A DNA stretch of 43,058 nucleotides. Origin: a virus. Position numbers and translations under genes: made by a program. Within the stretch, counting starts at the first letter, position 1; every line of letters starts with the position of its first letter. The DNA lies in IMG/VR virus record IMGVR_UViG_3300008267_000256, positions 1 to 43,058 of that record; one strand, written 5' to 3'. The notes below the pieces were generated by a model. The model worked only from the letters and a program-made list of their open reading frames with translations, did not search any database and was not told the origin of the DNA. Positions 18,802-27,863 of this stretch are shown piece by piece.

Positions 18802-19403
18802 TGGCTAAGTTAGAGAAAATACCATATGGCTCGGTAAAGACAACTAAACCAACAAAATACCTTTACACTAAGGGTGGAGAATATAGCTTAGATGGTAAAA
18901 ATTATATTGGAGAGTATCACCTTAGTAGCGATGTTCCAAAGACTGGACCAATACCAGATCCATCATCTAAATTACTCCGTAAGTATTACAAAGATCCACT
19001 GCTATATCAATATGACAGAGCTCGTGAGTTTGAAGAAAGAATACGTATAGAACCAAATCAAGTAGTGTTTTTTCCAAAAGATAGTGACTACCAAGTAGGT
19101 TATGCACTACGTTATTTTGTAGAAAGATCTGCAGGCTACGATGGATATCCAATAGAAATAGACAGAGACCAATACATAGAGTATGGTAAATCTGGTGGTA
19201 TTGATGAAGCTGCATATAATTTAGTAACTATTAAATGGAAACTAACAGGAGCAGAACGAAACATCTTTAAAGATGGTCAATTGTTAATCAAAGGTATATT
19301 TGAATCAAATCAAGAGGAAGTGTATAAGAACACAAGAGTTATACCAACACTCCCCGCAGCAATAAAAAACTTTACAGAGTTTGCTAGAATAACATTAAAG
19401 TAG
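18801..19403 (+). CDS. Conserved-looking tail/virion structural protein
   Basis: 200 residues; ATG overlaps the upstream stop (TAATG), so it is translated with the hub-like gene. The N-terminal segment has TKYLYTKGGEYSLDGKNYIG then EYHLSSDVPKTG, a Tyr/Gly-rich pattern often seen in small phage structural proteins. The rest has RYFVERSAGYDGYPIEIDRD and VTIKWKLTGAERNIF. It is the last gene of the tail block before replication genes. No family name can be given with confidence. Confidence 0.55.
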   Translation: MAKLEKIPYGSVKTTKPTKYLYTKGGEYSLDGKNYIGEYHLSSDVPKTGPIPDPSSKLLRKYYKDPLLYQYDRAREFEERIRIEPNQVVFFPKDSDYQVGYALRYFVERSAGYDGYPIEIDRDQYIEYGKSGGIDEAAYNLVTIKWKLTGAERNIFKDGQLLIKGIFESNQEEVYKNTRVIPTLPAAIKNFTEFARITLK

Positions 19404-19411
19404 TATATTGT
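19381..19411 (+). promoter_or_regulatory. Bacteroidetes-type promoter, leaderless arrangement
   Basis: TTG at 19381-19383 (inside the end of the upstream gene), a 20-nt spacer, TATATTGT at 19404-19411, then only 5 nt to the ATG at 19417. Transcription would begin at or next to the start codon. Confidence 0.5.
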
Positions 19412-19416
19412 AATCA

Positions 19417-20709
19417 ATGTATATTGATAGTTACAAAGAGTTAGAGCAATATAAGTTGTCTGTTAAGGATAACGCTGTTTTTATTATACCTCTTTTACAA
19501 GATACGAGACTCCATTATACCAAAAATGACATAGTTGCATTGTATGCTTATTGTGACTCACAAGAATATGTTTTTCCGTATAAGCATCCTGAATCTGTAT
19601 ACCACGATTATAAATTACAAGATGTACTATGTGGTGGTGCAGTATATATGCTGGATAGTATGCTTTTAAAGTATTTACATATTAAGACACAAGTTAATGA
19701 TTTAGAAACAGTTCATTATCTTAACACAACATCGGAGCTGGAGTATGAAGATCCAATAACTCAGTTTCACTATAGAAGATTGTTTAATAACTTTACTAAG
19801 CTAGGCTATCTACAATCATTAAGCTGCTTTGTAGACTATGCAAGAGATGTAGTAAACAATGCTTGTACATCAGATAATGCAGGAGGCTGGTTTTACAGCA
19901 ATGTTTTATTTGATGTGTTCTATAAAATAGAGTCAAGTGGATTGCAAGTTGACAAAGAGTATTTTACGTCCCAGTACGGTATAACATCTAACCTAGTAGA
20001 TAATAAAATTTACACCAAATATAACTTCTTTACCTCGACAGGAAGACCTAGTAATAGGTTTGGAGGTATAAACTTTGCAGCATTAAACAAGAATGACGAT
20101 ACACGCAAATGTTTCATATCACGGTATCAAGATGGTAAATTGGTTGAGATGGACTTCAAGGCATATCATCCACACATTATTGCTTGGTTGTGTGATTATG
20201 ATTTTGGATCAGAAGATGTATATGAGCACTTAGCAAAATACTATAATGAGACGGATACACCAACAGAGCAGCAAATAAAGGACGCTAAGGAAGCGACATT
20301 TAATCAGCTTTATGGAGGCATAAATAAAAAATATCTACACATCGACTTCTTTAAAAGAGCAAAAGAATTTGCAACAAAACTATATAATGACTACCATAAC
20401 GATGGTTATGTTGTATCAATTGTATCAGGTAGAAAGCTCTTTGCTGAAGATATGAATGCTGCAAAGTTGTTCAACTACTATATTCAGATGTTAGAGACAG
20501 AGCTTAATGGTGTCTTTCTACAAAAGCTATTTAAAGAGCTAGATTTTGAAAAATGTGTGCCTGTATTATACACTTATGATGCTATTTTATTTGATAGTCA
20601 AGCATCCTACATAACTGAATTACTACAAAAAATAAATTGTAATTTATTGCATGGATTTCCTATTACAGCAAAAGTTGGAGATAATTATAAGGAGATGAGC
20701 AGTATATGA
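19417..20709 (+). CDS. Divergent family A DNA polymerase (compact)
   Basis: 430 residues. The C-terminal ~230 residues follow the PolA palm/fingers order: TSTGRPSNRFGGINFAALNK (the GR--S--N-QN region), motif A LVEMDFKAYHPHIIAWL, a fingers motif KEATFNQLYGG, and motif C VLYTYDAILFD. Motif C has YDA instead of the usual HDE: the catalytic Asp is kept, the following Glu is replaced by Ala. The N-terminal 180 residues may be a worn-down exonuclease domain without visible catalytic acids. It starts the replication block, 5 nt after a promoter-like box, and overlaps the next gene by 4 nt. Probably the phage replicative or accessory polymerase; a second PolA gene lies at 39.3 kb. Confidence 0.75.
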   Translation: MYIDSYKELEQYKLSVKDNAVFIIPLLQDTRLHYTKNDIVALYAYCDSQEYVFPYKHPESVYHDYKLQDVLCGGAVYMLDSMLLKYLHIKTQVNDLETVHYLNTTSELEYEDPITQFHYRRLFNNFTKLGYLQSLSCFVDYARDVVNNACTSDNAGGWFYSNVLFDVFYKIESSGLQVDKEYFTSQYGITSNLVDNKIYTKYNFFTSTGRPSNRFGGINFAALNKNDDTRKCFISRYQDGKLVEMDFKAYHPHIIAWLCDYDFGSEDVYEHLAKYYNETDTPTEQQIKDAKEATFNQLYGGINKKYLHIDFFKRAKEFATKLYNDYHNDGYVVSIVSGRKLFAEDMNAAKLFNYYIQMLETELNGVFLQKLFKELDFEKCVPVLYTYDAILFDSQASYITELLQKINCNLLHGFPITAKVGDNYKEMSSI

Positions 20710-21089
20710 AGACACAACTACTTTGTACATTTACCAACGTTGATAACGTTTTCAATACAATAAAAGTTATAAACAAAACATACGCAGAAGAGGTTTCGGA
20801 TGTTGCCGTCTTTTCTTACGCCAATGCACCAGTAAACATTGTGTGCATATATAATGTGGTAGACAAAACTAAGAGACTAAAAGACACGATTAGCATAAAC
20901 AAGAAAAAAGAAACAAACACATACTATAGCATTAACGCATTGAATGCTTTAATAATGGCATTAAATGGCGGTATGTTGGATAAGACATACAGAGTAAACT
21001 GGTCCGATTACACCAATTCAATTTTATTATCGAACGGACCCTCAGGATATAGGCACATAGAATTACAACTTGTAGATTCTTTTAAGTAA
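20706..21089 (+). CDS. Unknown protein between polymerase and SSB
   Basis: 127 residues, ATGA overlap with the polymerase gene, so translationally coupled. Sequence features: mixed alpha/beta, no transmembrane segment, a basic loop (SINKKKETNTYYSINALNAL) and a YRVNWSDYTNSILLSNG segment. Position before gp32/uvsX-like genes suggests a replication or recombination accessory role, but nothing in the sequence identifies it. It is followed by the strong promoter-like box of the SSB gene. Confidence 0.6.
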   Translation: MKTQLLCTFTNVDNVFNTIKVINKTYAEEVSDVAVFSYANAPVNIVCIYNVVDKTKRLKDTISINKKKETNTYYSINALNALIMALNGGMLDKTYRVNWSDYTNSILLSNGPSGYRHIELQLVDSFK

Positions 21090-21093
21090 TCGT

Positions 21094-21124
21094 TGCCAAA
21101 TCCCTTTTTTCTTATTATATTTGT
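21094..21124 (+). promoter_or_regulatory. Bacteroidetes-type promoter for SSB gene
   Basis: TTG at 21094-21096, 20-nt spacer, TATATTTG at 21117-21124: an exact match to TAnnTTTG. The ATG at 21152 lies 27 nt downstream. This is the best match to the consensus in the window, fitting a highly expressed gene. Confidence 0.65.
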
Positions 21125-21151
21125 TTTATTAACAATTAAAATTTATATAAC

Positions 21152-21916
21152 ATGAGCATTAACATCGATCAGATCAAGCAGAGACTTAAGCAGATCCAAA
21201 CAACGGCTAGTTCAGGAAATTCAAACAGTGATGTAATCTGGAAACCACCAGTAGGTAAGAGTCAAGTACGTATTGTACCATACGCACATGACAAGTCAAA
21301 TCCTTTTATTGAACTTTACTTTCATTTCGAAGTAGGTAAAAAAACAATGCTATCACCACATAGCTTTGGTAGACCAGATCCAATTATGGAGTTTGCCGAA
21401 AAACTAAAGAAATCCGGTAATAAGGATGACTGGCGTTTAGGTAAAAAGATTGAACCTAAGTTTCGTATTTATGTACCTGTTGTTGTTCGTGGACAAGAAT
21501 CAGAAGGTGTAAAGTTTTGGAGCTTTGGTAAGCAAATTTATCAAGAGCTACTTGGCTACATTGCAGATCCTGACTACGGCGATATCACAGATTTAATGAA
21601 CGGACGTGATGTGACTATTGAGCACATTGCTGCTGAGAAAGAAGGTGCTTTCCCAACTTATACAGTTAGGATTAAGCCAACAGCAACACCAGCAACTACC
21701 GATAAGGCAGTCGCCGAGTTGATTGTAAATGGACAGAAGAATATTAACGATATCGTTAAAGAGCCATCATACGAAGATATGACTAAGGTACTTGAAGAGT
21801 GGTTGAATCCAGGCTCTGAGCAAGCTGCTCCAAAGGCTGGTCCTATTAAAGGTGCAACTACTGCTAAGAAGGTAGATGATATCTCTGATGCATTCAGCGA
21901 ACTCTTTAATAGCTAA
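21152..21916 (+). CDS. Single-stranded DNA-binding protein (T4 gp32-like)
   Basis: 254 residues. It shows the gp32-type layout: a short basic N-terminus for cooperative binding (INIDQIKQRLKQIQ), an OB-fold core (SDVIWKPPVGKSQVRIVPYA, FIELYFHFEVGKKTMLSPHS, KFWSFGKQIYQELLGYI, then ITDLMNGRDVTIEHIAAEKE), and an acidic C-terminus ending DDISDAFSELFNS for partner proteins. No clear Cys/His zinc set as in T4 gp32 is visible. It would coat ssDNA during replication and recombination; the recombinase gene follows after 5 nt. Confidence 0.85.
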   Translation: MSINIDQIKQRLKQIQTTASSGNSNSDVIWKPPVGKSQVRIVPYAHDKSNPFIELYFHFEVGKKTMLSPHSFGRPDPIMEFAEKLKKSGNKDDWRLGKKIEPKFRIYVPVVVRGQESEGVKFWSFGKQIYQELLGYIADPDYGDITDLMNGRDVTIEHIAAEKEGAFPTYTVRIKPTATPATTDKAVAELIVNGQKNINDIVKEPSYEDMTKVLEEWLNPGSEQAAPKAGPIKGATTAKKVDDISDAFSELFNS

Positions 21917-21921
21917 GATTT

Positions 21922-23079
21922 ATGGCTAAGGGTACGAAAAAAGTTACACCAGCTAACGGAGATCCGTTAGGTGATAGAGATGAACTTGCATCAGTTTTGG
22001 CCGACAGTTTGAACAAGAAGTTCAAAGACATGAAGGCAGCGTACTTTCTAGGCGAGGATGATGCTCCAACCGATCTAACAGAGTGGGTTTCTACGGGATC
22101 CACTCTGCTAGACTTGGCAATATCCAATAGACCAAATGGTGGATTACCAGTTGGCAGGATTTGTGAGTTTACAGGTTTGGAAGCATCAGGTAAGAGTCTT
22201 ATTATGGCTCACGTCCTTGCCAACACTCAAAAGAAGGGTGGCCTTGCAGTATACATTGATACCGAGAATGCTTTGTCAGAAGAATTTCTGAGAGCCGTAG
22301 GTGTCAATGTTACTGACATGCTCTACTTACCTCTTGACACAATTGAAGATATCTTTGAAGCTATTGAGAATATTATTGAAACTGTACGCAAGTCATCAAA
22401 AGACAGACTTGTTACGATTGTAGTAGATTCAGTAGCAGCAGCAACAACTAAGATCGAACAGGAAGCTGATTTTGATAAAGATGGTTGGGCAACTGCAAAG
22501 GCTATTATTATGTCAAAAGCTTTGCGTAAAGTTACTGGTATGATTGGTAAGCAGAGGATCCTACTTTGCTTTACTAACCAGCTCAGAGAAAAGCTTGGGG
22601 TAATGTTTGGAGATAAGTACACAACATCAGGTGGTAAGGCATTACCATTCCACGCAAGTTGTAGAGTGCGTTTGAAAGGGTTGGATAAGCTTAAAAACAA
22701 GCAAGGTACTGTTGAACAAATTATTGGTGTTCGGACAGAAGCGCAAGTTGTTAAGAATAGGATGGGTCCTCCTTTCAAGAAGGCTAACTTTGACATATAC
22801 TTTGAATCAGGTATCGATGATGTCAATAGTTGGTTACAAATACTAAAAGACTATGAGGTAATCAAACAATCTGGTTCGTGGTACGAATTTACTAATGAAG
22901 AAACCGGTGAACATTATAAATTCCAAGGTAAGGATTGGAGAGCTATGATTGCTGATGATGAAAGCCTCAAGGACTATTGCTATAAAAAAATCTGTGATGT
23001 AGTAATTATGAAGTATAGAGCAGAAGATGTTATCGACCCAGATCAGTTGATTTTGGATAATGAAATAAACGAAGAATGA
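21922..23079 (+). CDS. uvsX: UvsX/RecA-type recombinase
   Basis: 385 residues. Walker A GLEASGKS at residues 85-92, the catalytic-Glu strand VYIDTENAL, Walker B VTIVVDSVAAA, and a RecA-like L2/allosteric segment LLCFTNQLREKLGVMFGDKY then TSGGKALPFHASCRVRL. It forms filaments on ssDNA and drives strand exchange and recombination-dependent replication. It lies 5 nt behind the gp32-like gene and overlaps the exonuclease gene by ATGA, so SSB, recombinase and exonuclease form one unit. Length is typical for UvsX (T4: 391 residues). Confidence 0.92.
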   Translation: MAKGTKKVTPANGDPLGDRDELASVLADSLNKKFKDMKAAYFLGEDDAPTDLTEWVSTGSTLLDLAISNRPNGGLPVGRICEFTGLEASGKSLIMAHVLANTQKKGGLAVYIDTENALSEEFLRAVGVNVTDMLYLPLDTIEDIFEAIENIIETVRKSSKDRLVTIVVDSVAAATTKIEQEADFDKDGWATAKAIIMSKALRKVTGMIGKQRILLCFTNQLREKLGVMFGDKYTTSGGKALPFHASCRVRLKGLDKLKNKQGTVEQIIGVRTEAQVVKNRMGPPFKKANFDIYFESGIDDVNSWLQILKDYEVIKQSGSWYEFTNEETGEHYKFQGKDWRAMIADDESLKDYCYKKICDVVIMKYRAEDVIDPDQLILDNEINEE

Positions 23080-24110
23080 ACTCAAGATATCTCAATATAT
23101 TAAAAGAGATTAAGAATAGAGCAAGTGAAGTCGAAGATACAAACAAGAATAGCAGAGTACTAATAGTTGATGGTCTAAACACGTTTATTCGTTCATATGC
23201 TGCAAGTCCAGTTATGAATGAAGACGGAGAACACGTAGGAGGAATCTCAGGGTTCCTCCTATCTGTTGGCCACGCTATAAAAGCTATAAACCCAACAAGG
23301 CTTGTTATTGTATTTGACGGCAAGAACGGATCTTCTAGAAGAAGACAAATCTATTCTGAATACAAGGCACATAGGAACTTTAAAGTAAGACTCAATAGAG
23401 CTGTTACGGTTGATAAGCAGGACAATCAAATGGAACAGTTACTAAGATTGCGTGACTACCTAGGTGTACTGCCACTAACAATTACAGTCTGTGATAACAC
23501 AGAAGCAGATGATGTAGTTGCTTATATGGTAAATGACTCTTTTGTAGAATCACAATGCTTTATAATGTCATCAGATAAAGACTTTTTACAGCTAATAACT
23601 GACAGAATCCATGTTTGGAGTCCAACTAAAAAGAAGCTGTACTACGTAGATGATGTGTTTGAAGAGTTTGGTGTGTATCCAACCAACTTTGCACTGTACA
23701 AAGCAATCATTGGTGATCCTTCAGATAACATACCTGGTATAGATGGTGTAGGTGCAAAAACGCTACTGAAGAGATATCCTCTTGTACAACAGCAAGAGAA
23801 ACTTACAGTTGAAGTGTTTATGGATTATATAGCTAATCTAAACGATAAAACAAAAACACTACAGACAGTGAAGGACTCAAAAGAGTTGATCGAACGTAAT
23901 ATGCAACTAGTTCAGCTTAGTGAATCTAATATGTCAGTAACAAATAAGTTAAAAGTACAGAGTTTACTTTCACAACCTATACAAAGACTATCTAAACCTA
24001 CGTTTCATAAAATGCTGATTGAAGATAAAATGACAACGGCTATAAAAAATGTAGATTTTTGGCTAAAAGAAGTTGCACAAAAATTAGATATGTTTGCTTT
24101 GCAAGATTGA
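23076..24110 (+). CDS. 5'-3' exonuclease (FEN/T4 RNase H-like)
   Basis: 344 residues. Acidic metal-binding motifs of the FEN family are present in order: VLIVDGLNTFIRSY, LVIVFDGKNGSSRRRQIYSE, NTEADDVVAYM, IMSSDKDFLQLI and the helix-hairpin-helix region IIGDPSDNIPGIDGVGAKTL. It would remove RNA primers and flap ends during lagging-strand synthesis. The ATG overlaps the recombinase stop. Length fits T4 rnh (305) and PolA-type 5' nucleases. Confidence 0.9.
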   Translation: MNSRYLNILKEIKNRASEVEDTNKNSRVLIVDGLNTFIRSYAASPVMNEDGEHVGGISGFLLSVGHAIKAINPTRLVIVFDGKNGSSRRRQIYSEYKAHRNFKVRLNRAVTVDKQDNQMEQLLRLRDYLGVLPLTITVCDNTEADDVVAYMVNDSFVESQCFIMSSDKDFLQLITDRIHVWSPTKKKLYYVDDVFEEFGVYPTNFALYKAIIGDPSDNIPGIDGVGAKTLLKRYPLVQQQEKLTVEVFMDYIANLNDKTKTLQTVKDSKELIERNMQLVQLSESNMSVTNKLKVQSLLSQPIQRLSKPTFHKMLIEDKMTTAIKNVDFWLKEVAQKLDMFALQD

Positions 24111-24128
24111 TATTTTTTAGTATATTAA
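24098..24128 (+). promoter_or_regulatory. Bacteroidetes-type promoter, leaderless arrangement
   Basis: TTTG at 24098-24101 inside the exonuclease 3' end, 19-nt spacer, TATATTAA at 24121-24128, and only 4 nt to the helicase ATG at 24133. Confidence 0.5.
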
Positions 24129-24132
24129 AGTT

Positions 24133-25497
24133 ATGCAAGATACATTACAATTCTATGGAAATGCCTTTCAACAAAAGGTAATAGCAGTCTTAATGACTGA
24201 TAAGCTCTTCTTGCAGCAGGTTCACGATATTATTGATCCTAAGTACTTTTCATCAGACTCAAGTCAATGGATAGTTAAACAAATACTTAGTTATTTCCAC
24301 GACTACAAATCCCAACCCACACTCGATGTACTAAAAATACAAATTGACAGTATAGATGTTGATATATTAAAAACATCTGTAATAGAGACGCTCAAAGATG
24401 CCATTAAGTTTCACGAGAGTCCTGATATACAGTTTGTAAAAGATAAGCTCCTTGACTTCTGCAAAAATCAAAAGCTTAAGAACGCAATTCTTGGTTCCGT
24501 TGATTTGCTTAAGAATGGTGAATACGATGCTATCAAGAATATAATCGATGAAGCTATGAAGGCTGGAGGCGATCGTAATGTTGGTCACAATTATATTGAG
24601 GATGTAGCATTGCGATTTGTAGAGAATCAAAGAAACACTCTACCAACACCTTGGGATGTATTGAATGATATTATGGATGGTGGATTAGGTAAAGGTGAAT
24701 TGGGAGTATTCGTTGCACCAGCTGGGATTGGTAAATCAATGGCACTTGTGAATGTAGCTGCAGATGCTGTGAAGAAAGGTAAAACTGTTATCTACTATAC
24801 TTGTGAGTTAAATGAAAACTATGTTGCAGCTAGATTTGATAGTTATTATACTGGCATACCATCACAAGACTTAAAATACCATCAGGAAGAGGTTGAAGCA
24901 AAGTTAAAAGGTGTTAAAGGTCAACTTATTGTTAAATACTTTCCAACCAAGACAGCTTCGGTGACTATGCTAACTGCACACATAGAAAAGTGTATGATGC
25001 AAGGCATTAAACCGGATATGGTTGTTATTGATTACGCTGACTTATTAAGAGACACAAGAGGTGGCAAAGGGCAAGTCAGAAACGATATAATGCTCGGTAA
25101 CATTTACGAGGATATTAGAGGACTAGCGGGTGTATATCAGGTACCAATCTATACGGCATCTCAAGCAAATAGATCAGCACTTGAAGAGGATATTATTGAG
25201 GCGGACAAGATTGCAGAGTCTTATGCAAAGATAATGGTTGCAGACTTCGTTGTATCACTATCTCGTAAGGTAACTGATAAGATATCAGGTACAGGTAGAT
25301 GGCACATTATTAAGAATCGCTTTGGACCTGATGGTATAACATTCCCAAGTAAGATGAATATGTCCATATGTCAGATTCAAATCTTTGGAGAAAATACAGT
25401 TGGTGGTCAAGAAGCAAAGAAAACAATGATGAGTGGGGATGAAGTATTGCGCAAAACTTTAGCATCAAAATTTTCTGAATTAACCGGGAAAATTTAA
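24133..25497 (+). CDS. Replicative DNA helicase (DnaB/T4 gp41-like)
   Basis: 454 residues. N-terminal helical primase-interaction domain (1-150); RecA-type motor from about 165. Walker A APAGIGKS near 195-202, then MALVNVAADAVKKGKTVIYY and TCELNENYVAARFDSYYTGI (H1a, Glu), Walker B MVVIDYADLL, H3 IYTASQANRSALEE and a C-terminal RFGPDGITFPSKMN, all as in DnaB/gp41. It would unwind the fork 5'-3'. No separate primase is visible in the window. Confidence 0.9.
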   Translation: MQDTLQFYGNAFQQKVIAVLMTDKLFLQQVHDIIDPKYFSSDSSQWIVKQILSYFHDYKSQPTLDVLKIQIDSIDVDILKTSVIETLKDAIKFHESPDIQFVKDKLLDFCKNQKLKNAILGSVDLLKNGEYDAIKNIIDEAMKAGGDRNVGHNYIEDVALRFVENQRNTLPTPWDVLNDIMDGGLGKGELGVFVAPAGIGKSMALVNVAADAVKKGKTVIYYTCELNENYVAARFDSYYTGIPSQDLKYHQEEVEAKLKGVKGQLIVKYFPTKTASVTMLTAHIEKCMMQGIKPDMVVIDYADLLRDTRGGKGQVRNDIMLGNIYEDIRGLAGVYQVPIYTASQANRSALEEDIIEADKIAESYAKIMVADFVVSLSRKVTDKISGTGRWHIIKNRFGPDGITFPSKMNMSICQIQIFGENTVGGQEAKKTMMSGDEVLRKTLASKFSELTGKI

Positions 25498-25507
25498 TCT
25501 GAAACAC

Positions 25508-25515
25508 TATTTATA
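25508..25515 (+). promoter_or_regulatory. TATTTATA box upstream of ribonucleotide reductase
   Basis: TATTTATA 43 nt before the ATG at 25559, at the start of the 61-nt gap after the helicase gene. A weak hairpin (CTAC/GTAG around 25517-25531) follows. Confidence 0.4.
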
Positions 25516-25558
25516 GCTACAAGAACGTAGTTTTAACAACTAAAAACACATAATTTAT

Positions 25559-27415
25559 ATGACAAAATCGAATCAAATTTTGAGTGAGATCACTATCTTC
25601 CTTAAGTATGCAAAGTTCCTACCTGAACTCAATAGAAGAGAAACATGGGAAGAGTTGGTTGACAGAAATAAAGACATGCACATTAAAAAATACCCTAAAC
25701 TCAAAAAAGAGATTCAGGAGGCATATGAGTTTGTGTATGATAAAAAAGTTTTACCATCAATGAGAAGCTTGCAGTTTGCTGGTAAGCCTATTGAAATCTC
25801 ACCAAACAGAATTTACAATTGTGCTTACTTACCAATTGACGATTGGAGAGCATTTGGTGAAACTATGTTCTTGTTATTAGGTGGAACAGGAGTTGGTTTT
25901 TCAGTACAAAAGCATCATGTTGAGAGACTACCTGCAGTTCGTAAACCAAACAAAGACAAAGCAAGAAGGTTTTTAGTTGCCGATAGTATTGAGGGATGGG
26001 CTGATGCAGTAAAGATGCTTATGAAGAGCTACTTCACCGGTGGTTCCTACTTACAGTATGACTTTTCAGACATTCGTCCTAAAGGAGCTAGGCTTATTAC
26101 ATCAGGTGGTAAAGCACCAGGTCCACAACCACTCAAAGAATGCTTAGTGAAAATTGAAGGAATACTTGAAAACAAAGCCGAAGGTGAGCAGTTACAACCA
26201 ATTGAAGTTCACGATATTATATGTCACATTGCAGACGCAGTGTTAGCTGGTGGTATACGTAGAGCAGCTTTGATCAGCTTATTCAATGCTGATGATGAGG
26301 ATATGATTTCTTGTAAAGCCGGTGCTTGGTGGGAACAAAATCCACAAAGAGGTAGAGCTAATAACTCTGCTGTGCTTCTTCGTCACAAAATCACTAAAGA
26401 GTTTTTTATGTCTTTGTGGAAGAAGATTGAAGCATCCGGTGCAGGTGAACCAGGATTCGTATTCAGTAATGATAAAGATTGGGGTACTAATCCATGTGCA
26501 GAGATTGCCCTACGACCATTTCAATTCTGCAATCTTTGTGAAGTGAATGTCTCAGATGTTCAATCACAAGAGGACTATAATGCTCGTGTAAAAGCAGCAT
26601 CATTTATTGGTACATTACAGGCAGGCTACACTGATTTCCACTACCTTAGACCAATATGGAAAAGAACAACTGAAAAGGATGCATTGATTGGGGTATCAAT
26701 GACAGGTATTGGATCAGGTACAGTGTTGAAGTATGATATGAAGGAAGCTGCTAGGATTGTAAAAGCAGAGAATGAGAGAGTTGCAAATGTTATTGGCATT
26801 AACGCAGCAGCTAGAGCAACAACAGTAAAACCAGCTGGTACAACGTCATTAGTACTTGGTTGTTCATCAGGTATTCACGCTTGGCATAATGACTACTATA
26901 TTCGCAGAATGAGAGTTGGTAAGAATGAAGCAATTTATTCTTACTTGGCAATCAATCATCCTGAATTAGTAGAAGATGAGTTCTTTAGACCACACGATAC
27001 AGCAGTTATTGGTGTACCTCAGAGAGCACCACAAGGAGCTATAATGAGAACTGAGTCACCAATTCAATTACTTGAGAGAGTTAAAAGGGTTGCACAAGAG
27101 TGGATCAAGCCTGGTCATAGGTCAGGTGTTAATATGCACAATGTATCAGCAACTGTTAGTATTCGTGAACATGAATGGCCAGCTGTTGGTGAGTGGATGT
27201 GGGAGAATCAAGACTCTTACAACGGATTATCGGTACTACCATTCTCAGATCATACTTACAAGCAAGCTCCGTTTGAAGATTGCACAGTTGAAACATATGA
27301 TAAGTTGTTCGCTTCTTTACATGAAGTAGACTTGTCAGGTGTAGTTGAGATGGCTGATTTTACAGATTTAAAGGGTGAAGCTGCTTGTGCTGGTGGTGCT
27401 TGTGAGATTGTGTGA
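25559..27415 (+). CDS. Class II (adenosylcobalamin-dependent) ribonucleoside-triphosphate reductase
   Basis: 618 residues, monomeric RTPR type. The active-site set is complete: Cys88 in NRIYNCAYLP, the thiyl Cys313 and Glu315 in NPCAEIAL, and Cys324 in FQFCNLCEVN. The 11-residue spacing of Cys313 and Cys324 equals that of Cys408 and Cys419 in Lactobacillus leichmannii RTPR. KPAGTTSLVLGCSSGIHAWH is the phosphate-binding region. The C-terminus CAGGACEIV gives the CX4C redox shuttle. It makes dNTPs from NTPs using coenzyme B12 as radical source, so the host must supply cobalamin. It is shorter than the leichmannii enzyme (739 residues). Fits the nucleotide-supply theme of the window. Confidence 0.92.
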   Translation: MTKSNQILSEITIFLKYAKFLPELNRRETWEELVDRNKDMHIKKYPKLKKEIQEAYEFVYDKKVLPSMRSLQFAGKPIEISPNRIYNCAYLPIDDWRAFGETMFLLLGGTGVGFSVQKHHVERLPAVRKPNKDKARRFLVADSIEGWADAVKMLMKSYFTGGSYLQYDFSDIRPKGARLITSGGKAPGPQPLKECLVKIEGILENKAEGEQLQPIEVHDIICHIADAVLAGGIRRAALISLFNADDEDMISCKAGAWWEQNPQRGRANNSAVLLRHKITKEFFMSLWKKIEASGAGEPGFVFSNDKDWGTNPCAEIALRPFQFCNLCEVNVSDVQSQEDYNARVKAASFIGTLQAGYTDFHYLRPIWKRTTEKDALIGVSMTGIGSGTVLKYDMKEAARIVKAENERVANVIGINAAARATTVKPAGTTSLVLGCSSGIHAWHNDYYIRRMRVGKNEAIYSYLAINHPELVEDEFFRPHDTAVIGVPQRAPQGAIMRTESPIQLLERVKRVAQEWIKPGHRSGVNMHNVSATVSIREHEWPAVGEWMWENQDSYNGLSVLPFSDHTYKQAPFEDCTVETYDKLFASLHEVDLSGVVEMADFTDLKGEAACAGGACEIV

Positions 27416-27434
27416 TACTTATAAGAAACAAATA

Positions 27435-27863
27435 ATGATAAAGCTGCGTAATATATTAAACGAAGTTGAAGCTTCTAAGTGTCCACAAGCAACACAAGAC
27501 ATTTCGTTAAATTTAAAGAATAGGCAAAAGGCTATAAATGAATTTGGCTACGGTCCATTAAATCCTAATGAAGCTAACGAGAAGTTCTGGAAGGATAAAG
27601 CGGTTAAGTGGAAACTAGATTCAGTTGACCAAGCAAAGAAGTCATTATGTGGCAACTGCGCAGCCTTTGATGTCTCAGAAAAGACACTCAATTGTATAGC
27701 ATTGGGGATTGGTGATGATCAAGGAACAGAAGATCCTTTTGATGTTATAGAAGCTGGCGACCTTGGATATTGTAGATTCTTGAAGTTTAAATGCGCAGCA
27801 AGGAGGACTTGTGATGCTTGGGTTGTTGGCGGTCCTATAACCGAAGCAAGCAATGAAAGATAA
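27435..27863 (+). CDS. Cys-rich small protein with putative capsid-targeting N-terminus
   Basis: 142 residues from the ATG at 27435; the frame is open upstream into the reductase gene, but this ATG gives a sensible N-terminus. It begins MIKLRNILNEVEAS, a short amphipathic helix with a hydrophobic-X-Glu site (ILNE-V). The body has CGNCAAFD, then a single Cys (LNCIALGIG), and a closing GDLGYCRFLKFKCAARRTCD with AWVVGGPI. Six Cys in such a pattern suggest a metal or Fe-S site; a similarity to small high-potential iron-sulfur proteins is possible but unproven. It overlaps the next gene by 11 nt. Confidence 0.6.
   Translation: MIKLRNILNEVEASKCPQATQDISLNLKNRQKAINEFGYGPLNPNEANEKFWKDKAVKWKLDSVDQAKKSLCGNCAAFDVSEKTLNCIALGIGDDQGTEDPFDVIEAGDLGYCRFLKFKCAARRTCDAWVVGGPITEASNER

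Noticed and set aside
22323-22826. 167-codon open frame on the - strand
   Set aside because: Shadow of the recombinase gene on the other strand; no recognisable protein features.
27375-27434. Upstream extension of the Cys-rich protein into the reductase gene
   Set aside because: The extension is only an out-of-frame reading of the reductase C-terminus; the ATG at 27435 gives the tag-like N-terminus.
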